A stretch of 64,000 bases of DNA from contig JAEMBT020000001.1 in assembly GCA_018873245.2 (NCBI GenBank), forward strand, positions 11,702,220 through 11,766,219. The letters are read 5' to 3'. Below the pieces are notes generated by a model. That model was not told the DNA's origin. It was given only the letters and a program-made list of their open reading frames with translations, and did no database searches. The stretch comes from Archegozetes longisetosus. Its lineage: Eukaryota; Arthropoda; Arachnida; Sarcoptiformes; Trhypochthoniidae. Positions within the stretch are counted from its first letter, which is position 1, and every line of letters starts with the position of its first letter. Positions 11,640 through 21,906 of the stretch are shown here, piece by piece. The position numbers were made by a program, and so were the translations under genes.

Positions 11640-14130
11640 TTATTGAAGTTGGGGCGACGGATTAAGCTTTTAAAGTCGTCCAAAAGTCTAATCCTTTTGT
11701 TGTTAATAGCCCTATCATCTTAATGTTTATTCATTATATACATCTAAAATAAAGTAAGTTTAACAGCATTAGAACGATAGATCTAAAGCAGTCAACAACA
11801 AATAAAATTATATTTTCAAACTTAAAACAAAATAAAATACTATATCCTTACAACTATTATTTAATTGATTGTAATAAATTCTAGTTTCTAGAAAGAGTGT
11901 GAAATGCTTACGTTCGACAGACAGAATGTAAGACTGGTGATGTGAGCTCTCTTGCTTTATGCAGAATTCTTAGAACTTTTCCGGAGAATAGATTCCAACT
12001 TCGACTTAGATATGAAGTTAGAGATTGAAATATCCAGCTATGATCTATATAGGGAATGTTTTTTAGCTTAAAGTGTTTAAATTTTTCATTTTAATGAGGA
12101 ATTGAGATAAATTTAAACCTCGTTCTTATCACACAGAGTATCCCGTTATCTTCTAAACCCACAAATTGAATGCAATTTTTATTTAATATTACTTATCGAT
12201 CAGATGCCACTTATGAATAAAGTTTGAAATAAGTCAAACAAGAGACTATTCGACAAAGATGATCGTGTTTTGCTTAAAAACACTTTTAGTATAAATAATA
12301 GTGTTTACAAGAGAGACAGGTTTAGCTTATGGAAACTTATTTACCTTATTAACTAATTATTGCTGTGATCAAGAAAATAATTTCTGAAACTCTATTAAGG
12401 GTTTCAGACAATATGATTAAAAAGATGACCCGGTTCAGAAAATATTAGACATTTTCAATGAATGTTATAAAGTACTAAATTTCCATTTCTAAATACTAAT
12501 TGTATAACATTAAGTTTGAGTATTTGAATAATTAATTAGAGTTAATAAAGCTAATTTCATTTAGTCGTTCGCGTTTCAATCAGTGCAAAGTATCATATGT
12601 GTAAATTCAGATTCAGATAACTATTTCAGTCAGAAAAAAAGAGTTATGAAATGAAAACGATTTTTATTTTCCATATCGTCGCCTTGAAGCTACATTGTCG
12701 TATCTGTGATATTATTTCAATCAGAGATACTTCAATATAGTTCCAAAGCGACTATTTGTCTGATTCAATATTTCGAGAACAAATATGCCAATTTGAGAAA
12801 TAATGAATACATACGATTAACGCTTGAATACCAAATAAAATTATCTTTGTAAACGTAGTTTACTGGTTGAAATTGAGTTTTAGTATCCAAAGCTACTATC
12901 ACTACTTCCACCACCAACAAAACCGGAATCTACTACAAGTCGCAAATTTATTGCTAGAAAACGCTTAGGAATAAAAAAATGTTAAATAACGGGAGATATT
13001 CTAAATTTGGGAAATATGACTGAGGCTTTCGCGAGAAAACGTGCTAGAAGAATCGGCTTTCAGAGAATTTTACTATTTCGCTCGTAAATGGCTATTCCAA
13101 GCCGTTTGCCTATTCGTGAGAGCCTCCGATTTTTCTCATAGGTTATGACTGTCTTGAAAATAAAATTTAATTTAATAAAAAATGTTATCAATTTTCAGGA
13201 GAAGTGTAAAGATTCACAGTTTTCTATAAAAAGAATCATTGATCATATAAGCGCCAGCAACATTGTTTGAATTTCATTCTTATAAAGTATTTTTACTTTT
13301 TATAAAGTTTTTCTTTATATTAATATAATTTGAATTACATCATTTGATCGATTAGCAGATTATTGAGCAGTTCAAATAGATTCTATAAATAACTTACAAT
13401 AATGCAAAAATGGTTTACATTTTCATTCAATATCCTCATTAATATTATAGAAAAAAAAACTAATTTTCACTAAAATTTTCATAATTGGCGAAAACAACTT
13501 GCGGTGACATTATTAGTCTAAACTTAAGAAAATTATTAATTAGCTGTAATGATTTTTGCTCGAATATGAAATCACTATTATTGCATAATCAATGGCTATT
13601 TTATACCTTTCAAAAACTTCTTTAAAATGATTAACTCGGCACAATATCTGCCTTATTCTTTAGGCAATTAATTTCATATCTTTGCTATTTAGATAGTTCA
13701 ACTGATCGATCATTCCTAACTCTTTATTAACTTCAGACAAAATCTCATTTCAGCTGATGAGGTAGAAGTGGGCACAAATTTGACCAATTTTTATCCGAAA
13801 ATTTTGAAAATGATGTCAACACTGATTTGTACTCCACAATTCTATTGTAGAGTTATCAGAATATTTTCACTCAAGACTTTCTTGAAAAATGAACCTAGTT
13901 TGTAATATTTTTTTTTATTATATTAAATAAATGAAACACTCAGATCCTGAGAGATCATATGGCTAGTAAATATTCAATGATATAAATCAAATTGTTTGCT
14001 CAAATATTTAAATTTTTGGCATAATTTATTAAATAGCCTTTGAATTAGTAAATGAAAGAAAATTTAGAACACAATAATCATATAATCTGAAAATTATTTT
14101 CCTTTCGAACAATATGCTTCAAATCTTATA
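11640..14130. other. No gene seen; possible Gly-rich remnant at 12,893-12,945 (minus)
   Basis: AT-rich intron sequence. The only protein-like signal is minus-strand 12,945-12,893, DSGFVGGGSSDSSFGY followed by a stop. It resembles the end of a Gly-rich protein but is too short to call. Confidence 0.35.
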
Positions 14131-14133
14131 CAA

Positions 14134-15754
14134 CTAATAGCATCCAGCCTCCTTTTGACCTAAACCTGATTCTCCAGCAGCACTGAGGCAAGCATTGAAT
14201 TGGTCCCATCTTTTTCTAGCTTTGCTGATATCTCCGCTCGGTGTGCACTCGAGTCCTCCATTGATAGCTCTCGTAGTCGAGCCGAATTGACCGCTCACTG
14301 CAACACTATGTACATTCTTAGACCAAAACCATAGAGCAGTAGCCATTGCTATGTTATCATCTCTGGCAACCATATCTGGATCCCTTACAAGTCGATCGTC
14401 TCCATACAGATCTCGCGAACAAGCTCGGTAGTTATAACAATGTGTCAATTGTATGAATCCTCGACCAAAGTAGTTTTGATCTAAAATCAAACAAATTCTT
14501 ATGATTTGGATTAACAATAATTATCAAAATCAACTTTAAGAGAATTTCTATCTTATCGAAATCACTAACACTCTGATTAATCACATTTACTTATAAAATG
14601 TTTTAACAAAATTTTAGAAAGTTTAAATAATTAATTAAGCTTCAGATTATGTTTTCAAATAAGATAAATTCAAAGAAATTGTTACCATTAGGACAGCCAT
14701 TCTTGTCGTAAGACTCGCACGGCCAACTGGACCAGCGGCCACCACTACAGGCCCACTCTCTTCTAGCTGTAAAACCTGCAGATTCCCAACTCATTTGTGA
14801 GACAGCCATAAATGCCTCCAATTTACTGGTAATAGAGCCTTTAGAACTTGCCTGGTCGATGAATGCCTGAGCTATTGTAGTGCTTGGAGTACCGAAACCG
14901 AAAACTTTTACACATTCTTGGAATTTATTAACTGTCATGAGTCCACCTTCAACGGCAAATTACAAAAAATGTTATTCAAATTATCTTTTAAATGGAGAAG
15001 AAATTTTTTAATCATAAATTAATATTATTTTATTAATATTATTTGAATTATGAGCAGTCATACTAAAGATATACAGACCATAGATATAAAAATGCAAATA
15101 TAAACGTAAAGCTGAGGGAGAAAAATAATTTTTTTACTGTTCGATTCAATTGAGAACTGCGATAAATAGTTGTCACCCAAACTATTTAGTAGTTTATTCA
15201 GTGAAATGAAGAATATTTATACTTTTATTTCATACCTTATATGACTAACTTATACCTGGAGTTACTAAAACACATTCTTTCTGAGTAACAAACGTTATAT
15301 ATAAAAGTATGTACGCTAACAAAAGTGGTACATTTATTATAACGACATCCTTAATACTAATACTGTAACAGCTATAATTATGTTATGTACATTTATTATT
15401 TAATAGAGAATTGATACCTTGACCTCCACCAGGTTGCGGTTGCGGTTGTGGTTGTCCACTACCTTCTTTGCAAACTCCATATTCCCAACTAGGCTGTCCT
15501 CTCTCACAATTATTAGAACAGCAATCAGAATTCACTTTACACTTATTAAACCAAAGAGGTTGGCAACTTCTTTTGTTTCGTACAGGCCATGCTTTTACTA
15601 TGCTCTGAATTTCTGGTTCATTGACCTGAAAATTATTTGATTTTTTACCTTGATCTGATTGCAAGTCAATTTGAGATTTTAATACCTGTGATACCTGCCC
15701 ATAAGCAATATTGAAACCAATTAAAATACATGAGACAAAGACGTATAGATTCAT
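14134..15754 (-). CDS. Secreted GH19 chitinase with propeptide and knottin-like module
   Basis: Family-19 glycoside hydrolase that cleaves chitin, predicted secreted. Three exons fit in phase: 15,754-15,418, 14,946-14,686 and 14,480-14,134, giving 314 residues. Residues 1-19 form a signal peptide. Residues 20-62 form a propeptide ending in RNKR, a furin-type site. A six-Cys module follows (C64, C72, C78, C79, C83, C95; pattern C-x7-C-x5-CC-x3-C-x11-C), then a QPQPQPQP-Gly linker and the GH19 domain from about 117. Candidate catalytic glutamates are E167 (SWESAG) and E176 (ARREWAC). NYFGRGFIQLTHCYNY, NPD-type DPDMVARDD and AINGGLEC are conserved. Intron phases are 1 and 1. The gene lies inside the 20.8 kb peroxidase intron on the same strand. 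The start is set by the signal peptide; an upstream in-frame ATG (15,823) is less likely. The module's binding role is inferred. Confidence 0.9.
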
Positions 15755-16051
15755 TTCGATAGTACTTATGGAACTGTTGGTGTACCTATAAAAAATCCAT
15801 AAAATATTTCGAATTATTGCCATATAATGAGTCAGAAATTGGAAAGTTTATTCAGTAGTAATAGAGAAATAAATCTATACTTTTACCTTTAACTCTCCTC
15901 AAAAGATTTCTAGATTATAGGTTTTATTTTGACTTAGTCGAATATCAAACTTTGATTTTTTTGGTCGTTTAGCATAACACTGCTAATTTATGAAAAAATT
16001 AAAGGACCGAGACATGTATTTATACTGTTTCAATTTTGGGAAATTTGTTAT

Positions 16052-16757
16052 TACAGTGTTTTTCAGTTCAATTTGGATCTATTGCATTGCTATTTGTAAT
16101 GTAAACCCAAACCAATGCGAACCGGTAGCTCTTCTTAAGGCTATTTGTGTCTTTCGCAAAGCTATTTGCAATCCAAAAATTTACAGTGTTTTTCAGTTCA
16201 ATTTAGATCTATTGCATTGCTATTTGTAATGTAAACCCAAACCAATGCGAACTGGTAGCTCTTCTTAAGGCTATTTGTGTCTTTCGCAAAGCTATTGCAA
16301 TCCAAAACTTTATTTCACTACATGACATTACAATTGTATGTGAAAGACGGCAAAACATACAATTAAATGATTAGATATTCAACTAAATTAATTCTCAATT
16401 ATCTCTCTATTAAGACTGGGGAATATGTATTTTTCATATTTTTATAGTAATTTGAACAATTCTGAAAAGAAATAAGTTCAGAAGTGGAATGGACTGCTTG
16501 ATACAGAAGCTATTGATTATGTTATATCTTTCATTTCAATAAAAAAATTTGAAAGAATTTGATCTAAACTTAAATTGTTCTATAAACAAATAAAATCAAA
16601 TGTGTTTTGTGCAATACATAAGATATACTTTAAGATTACAAATAGCAATGAAATTAACACAAATAGTTTTGAGATAAGCAACCGATTTTCATAAGGATTA
16701 AACTAAGTACACAAATAGCAATGCAATAGATACAAATTGAAGTGAAAAATACGTTAT
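16052..16757. repeat. Inverted-repeat element with a tandem 131-bp duplication
   Basis: Two direct copies of a ~131-bp unit (16,052-16,182 and 16,183-16,312) contain TCTATTGCATTGCTATTTG. An inverted copy of its first ~44 bp lies at 16,713-16,757 (CAAATAGCAATGCAATAGA). The simplest reading is a MITE of ~700 bp whose left end was duplicated in tandem. Confidence 0.65.
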
Positions 16758-17400
16758 CTATCATATCTATTATGCCTTCTATACATCTTGTTTATCATAC
16801 ATGTTATGGTGATGTCATTCATGTTGTTCATTCACCTCTATGTACTAACTATCGACAATCAAACTTTATTTCAGCTTAAAGTATCAAATTTAAATGAAGA
16901 AATAGTTTCAAAAATTGATTTATATATATGGCCAATGACTTTGTCGATACAAAATGCACATTATAACTATCTCCAAAAGTTCCTGTTCGATTTCAATTCA
17001 ATCCTTAGCATTTTCAATTTATCTATATTTCTAAGAGAGCTTTAGGTTTGCTTGTCGAATATGGTTATTAATTTCAATATGTTCAAACTAAAAATAGTTT
17101 TAAAAATTATAAAATAATCATAAATAAAGTATATTTTGTTTAAAAGAATCACTTATTGAGAGACATGGGTCGAAGTACCGACAATCAAAGTACTGACAGT
17201 CAAAAAGTACTGGCAAATCAATGTACCAACAGGTTGGAGTTTCGAGAAATTAAGGTATTAACATAACTCAAATTTAATGAATAGTACACTAATAATCGAT
17301 ATGTGTAATAAAAAAGAAATACAATGATATTATATGGATAAGTTACAAGCAATTCCTCTTAAAAAGTCTAACACAAAGAGATTCATCGGTTGTTAATAAT
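16758..17400. other. No gene seen
   Basis: AT-rich, with a degenerate short repeat at 17,170-17,235 (AGTACCGACAATCAA and variants, about four times). No coding signal. Confidence 0.4.
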
Positions 17401-17411
17401 TGTTTGAAATC

Positions 17412-17700
17412 TTAACTTCCGTTCTTTCCGTTTCCTCGGCTTGAGTTCAAATATCTTGATATTGGTATCGAATTAAAGCTCTTAAAATGATTTTTTTTCT
17501 AAAATTTGAGAAATTTGTGTTAAAATCAAAACAAGAATGGAATCAAGTGGTAAAGCAAAATTTGCGTTATATATTAAACTTTACTACAAATATTTGAGTA
17601 AATGACTTTTAGAAAAACTTTTTTAAAGCTTTAATTCGACACCTATATCAAGATATTTGGGCTCCTATTCAAAGAGTTCTGCTCAACTAAAATTCCATTC
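17412..17700. repeat. Foldback element
   Basis: Imperfect inverted repeat. The left arm at about 17,440-17,500 (TTCAAATATCTTGATATTGG...) pairs with the right arm at about 17,610-17,680 (...CCTATATCAAGATATTTGGG). No protein coding. It looks like a short MITE. Confidence 0.6.
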
Positions 17701-18600
17701 TTTTAAAGTTTAATGCGCTATAACTCTGAAGTTGAAAGATTTGCAGTCAAACCAGGATATGCGTATTCAATCATTTCTTAGCTAGTATTGATTCCATTCA
17801 TCAGAATTCAAAAATATTAACTGGTTACTTCTGTGTGATTCAGCGTATTTTATGGACAGATCCATGGGAGACGGAATAGTTCATTTTGTAAGAAAAATTT
17901 CAGCAACCCATAGTTTCTCCAAAAAAATTTGTTCTAATTGAATTATATCTAGGATATAGTATGTTCAAAAACTCAGTCCTCAGTTTTGTCAATGACTACG
18001 TAAATACTTTGTGTTCAGTTTTCGGTCTTATAAAAGCTACCACAAACATAATACTGAATGAGCACTACCGCCCATTTAAATGAATTTAATTAATGTATTT
18101 TAAGTTGGAGTCGTTAATTTTAGGATAGGAATTAAGGGTTCAAAAGCTTTCATGTTCAATTTTCTAAAGTTCATATGGCTTTTCTATATTTTTTAATAAG
18201 ATATAGAACTATAAGTTATGTTTTATAAAAATGAAATCTTAAACTGATAAACCGATATTTTATATAAAATTTAAAGGAATCGTATGCTATTTTCAAAGTT
18301 TTTCGTTCATTAATAAGTTTTGTTGTGGGCTCAGTTATGAGTGAAACACAAGTTGTGTCTGATGATGAGTCCAGATTTAGCTCTTAAAAATAAGACCTTA
18401 TAAAGGATATATAAGAGACACATTTTTTATCTTTTAATATATACTGATAGTATTCGCATGCTTTACATATTTTTCTTAGAGTAGTTTCTGCTTTTTTAGA
18501 TAAAGTATTTTGAAAGTTGTGATTGTAAAATCTCTTTTAAAATATTCAAGTATTTCAATTTAATTTACATTAGACGAGGTTTGAGAAATGATCGAAATAA
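17701..18600. other. No gene seen
   Basis: AT-rich intron sequence without recognisable features. Confidence 0.4.
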
Positions 18601-18614
18601 TTATGCTTAAGCAA

Positions 18615-18890
18615 ACATATTTGATTTCGAGTAAAGCCAAATATTGTCAATATGATTGACAAGGATGTTTGGTTATTTTTTAAAGTTTAACATGTTTAAT
18701 GCATCAAATTCAGTACTCAAATGTAGATTAATGTTAGAAAAGAGAATATAAAAGCTGAACTATTAATTTATTATACTTTTACATATGATACAATGCATAA
18801 AACCTAAAGCAAAACAGGTTAAACCTGTTAAATTTAACAGTCAATCATATTGACAATATTTATCTTTATTCAAAATCGAGTAGGTTTAGT
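18615..18890. repeat. Foldback element
   Basis: Inverted repeat whose arms at about 18,622-18,664 and 18,838-18,882 share ATATTGTCAATATGATTGAC and its complement. Between them is an AT-rich spacer that includes the palindrome AACAGGTTAAACCTGTT. Confidence 0.6.
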
Positions 18891-19285
18891 TTCCATCTAA
18901 TTATGTCAATCAATTGATTAATTCAGATGTTATTTGATGTTTGTTCTAAATTGAATATAAAATTGTAAATAATTGCAAAAATTAATTCTCGGAAATACTC
19001 AATGTTCCAATGTTATTTTTATTTTTATTTTTCTTTATATTCCTTAAATATCATATGACTAAATAGACGTATAACTGATAATTGATCTATTATTCTGGAG
19101 ATAAATATATTTAGCGACGGAATCCCCAATACTCTACATTTTGCTTTTAAGTTTTAGAGCCCCATCTCGAAGGAAACTTAAGCGACTCAAAGCTACTTCC
19201 ACAATCTGTTCACAAGCAGCTTCCTCTCAACTACGGTTGTCAGGTTTATTTAGGTCAAGTCCGGGAGATTTCATATCCTTATATA

Positions 19286-19437
19286 CCTCGCAACGAAAAA
19301 ATCGGGAAAAAAAGTATGAATTTTAATGAAAATTTTGCCCTCGAATTTATCATAAGAATTTATTTGATTCTAATTATTACAATTCAAAAGAAATAACAAT
19401 CTGATTCCGTCTCCCTCTGCAGCTATAAACTTTTCCC
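19286..19437 (-). mobile_element. Tc1-type MITE, truncated copy
   Basis: Partial member, reversed relative to the copies at 41,190 and 44,538, of a family with terminal CCTTACGACAAAAAAATCCG. This copy keeps one degenerate end and the internal segment up to CTCTGCAGCTATAAACTTTT. Confidence 0.7.
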
Positions 19438-19441
19438 AACC

Positions 19442-20260
19442 ACCCTCACCCCCAAGTATGATGCATCATTGGATTCAATTCGTCGAGCTGAACATTTTAG
19501 TACCACACTTGACCACTTCAAACCCGAACCTGACCACTTCGAAAATGGATAAACCTGTTTTTACTGAGTCGTAACCCAAACCAAACCTGATTTCAACTAA
19601 GATATAATAGGTTAGGCCGCGAAGCGACCTAACCTATTCTCCTTTAGTTTATATCAGGCTTGTTTGAGTTACGACCCGAGCAATCCAGGTTTATCCATTA
19701 TAAAGTTCTTAATCAAACAAATATGGATATCTCGAGAATTACATATGATAATTGATCAAATGTGGTATTAAGATGCTCAGTTCAATGTCCTGAGTTGTAG
19801 GCAACCTCTACCTTTAATTTGAGCTTATACTAAGCCTTCTACCTAATCCGTTGTTTGTTTGCCTATTTGTTTGTTTATTTATTGCATTCCCTGGAAATTT
19901 CCCACTTTCCATGAAGAAATGCAACACTTTAAAACTGTAATCCGCATCCTATATAAGAAAGGCGATAACTTGTAACTATTTCTTATTATTTAGTAAATAA
20001 AGTCATTTTAAAACTAAACAAGCTTTTCAAATATCGCTGTAGTCAGACTGCAAAGTAAAGTCGACTACATGAGTCCAATGATATATCACTTGGCGGGGTC
20101 AGACACTCCCGTCGGGAGTTGTCCAGAAGTTGTCAGGTTCAGATCAGAAGTGGTCAAGTGTAGTATCAATATGTTCAGCTTGAACAACTGAATTCAATGA
20201 TATATCACACTTGAGGGTGGGAAGTCGGGAACCCCTTTAGACCCATTAGCACGGATTCAC
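19442..20260. repeat. Dispersed repeat with inverted arms, interrupted by a solo LTR
   Basis: The arm at 19,454-19,541 (AGTACCACACTTGACCACTT) is an inverted copy of 20,128-20,216 (AAGTGGTCAAGTGTAGTAT). Positions 19,727-19,795 plus 20,070-20,260 correspond to one continuous stretch at 60,608-60,870, so the sequence between them was inserted. A tight hairpin with ~75-bp arms occupies 19,548-19,712 (centre CCGCGAAGCG). Confidence 0.75.
19796..20069. mobile_element. Solo LTR with 5-bp target duplication
   Basis: Fossil LTR of 274 bp starting TGTAGGCAACC and ending GTCGACTACA, flanked on both sides by TGAGT. It has a TATA-like box (TATATAAGAAAGG, about 19,951) and an AATAAAG polyadenylation-like signal (about 19,996). 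The related repeat at 60,608-60,870 supplies the empty site. No internal region is present; family not assignable, possibly Ty3-like. Confidence 0.75.
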
Positions 20261-20630
20261 CCATACTTTCTTCTAAAATGCTTTATAATATGTATACTGT
20301 ATTCAATGGAAATTTTTGATTGTATTTAATTAGTATTTTTATAAGCTCAATGTTATTATACTTAAAAATTTTATGTGATATAATTGTCAACTATTCTAGT
20401 TACTACATATTAATTTTCATAAGATTTATATAATTTTTTAATTTTATATAGCCAAATTTCTAACAGTAGATCTCATTGTCCAAAGCTGTATATGCCCGCG
20501 AAACAATAACTCTAAAATCCATTGTATATAAAGTGTACTATTATCCTAATATTTTGAATTTTAAATTCAAATATTAATATTTGATTATTGGTAGAAATTA
20601 TGTTAAAATTCTTCTTGTATCTATCGTGTA
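20261..20630. other. No gene seen
   Basis: AT-rich stretch without coding signal. Confidence 0.4.
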
Positions 20631-20635
20631 TCGTT

Positions 20636-21545
20636 AAAAATACATTAATAACTATCGTATCCGTGCATTGAGGTTCGACTTTTAGAATGGTCATAACTTC
20701 TACATGTTAGGCGGTCAGCCTTTTTTATATGCCTTTTCGAACATGATATGACATGTTATTCATGCCATAAAATAGTTTTGAAATCAGTCATTACATAGTC
20801 CCGGACCTCCATTGTGTGCTCAAGACACGCAGAGCTCCTGTACCAAAAACAATTGTAAACCTTATTGCAAAATTTGAAGCAACTGGTTCTGTTACTAATG
20901 ACAGCAGGAAATGTTGGGCATCTTTCAACTGCTATAATTTTGTGGTTCGTTTGCGTTACGTCCACTCAGTAGAAGGCAAGCATATCAAATATATTGTATC
21001 ATAATGTCCCATTTATGTGTTAGTTTGGTCAATAAATTTCGCGCCTTCAGATATCTACCGTTAATATTGCATAGTTAGAGACAAATTCATAAACTACAAT
21101 CAAATGGAAGCTTAAGTTCAGAATTTAACGAATTTTCGTCTATATTTAGTATCTTAATCAAAGGTTTTAAAAAATCAAGTATCTAATTTCCCTAAATGTA
21201 TAGATCTTAATGGGGAACAAATTCGAGTAAAAATTTCTTATGGTTGGAGAAGGAACCCGGAAGAAAGATAAAATGCCACGAATTTCTCCTTTTTAGCCTC
21301 CTTTGCCAAACATAAGAAATTTTTCACCCGAATTTATTCCCCATTAAGATCCATACATTTAGGGAGATTAAAGATACTTGATTTTTTAAAACTTTTGATT
21401 AAGGTACTAAATATAGATGAAAATTCGTGAACTTTGGAACTTAAGCTTCCATCTGATTGTAGTTTATGGTTTTGTCTCTAACTATCCAATATTACCGGTA
21501 GATATCTAGAAGTGCAAAATTTATTGACCAAATTAATATGTCTTT
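20636..21545. repeat. Mariner-like foldback repeat, copy 2
   Basis: Second copy of the repeat at 2770-3658. It lacks the MITE insertion, so it shows the empty target ATTAATAACTATCG at its start. A transposase amino-terminal remnant on the plus strand (20,816-20,905) reads LKTRRAPVPKTIVNLIAKF followed by EATGS, the helix-turn-helix type found before mariner-like transposases. A long inverted repeat follows, with arms about 21,040-21,235 and 21,300-21,525. Confidence 0.75.
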
Positions 21546-21906
21546 TTAGCTTTTGAACAATATTTTTATCTTTTATCATTTTTTAGTAATAAAATATTCT
21601 TTTTACGGAGTCATTTTGGACGCCCTTTAGCTCAACATCCGTAAGAGAATCAAACATTCGAATCAGATGAATCTCAGAGTCATAATCTAATACTAAAAAA
21701 CTACTTTCAGATAGAAAATTCTTAAATTAAATTTTTTTGAATAAAGCTGCAAACTCTTTATTAAAGTCAAATGAGAAGAATGTTATTTTTGATAAAATAA
21801 CATTAAAATTCTCTAAATACATAAGTAGTTAGATTTTAAAATTAGAAAAATTTTACTGGAAAGATATGAGTTTATGAAGAGAATGTCAGTCATAACAAAG
21901 TTTTAC
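21546..21906. other. No gene seen
   Basis: Intron sequence just after the donor of the third recognisable peroxidase exon. Nothing recognised. Confidence 0.4.

Noticed and set aside
19141-19326. 61-codon open frame
   Set aside because: No family resemblance; ends inside a Tc1-type MITE.
19600-19640. GGTTAGGCCGCGAAGCGACCTAACC as a tRNA-like hairpin or terminator
   Set aside because: It is the centre of a ~165-bp palindrome, and no cloverleaf or RNA polymerase III boxes were found.
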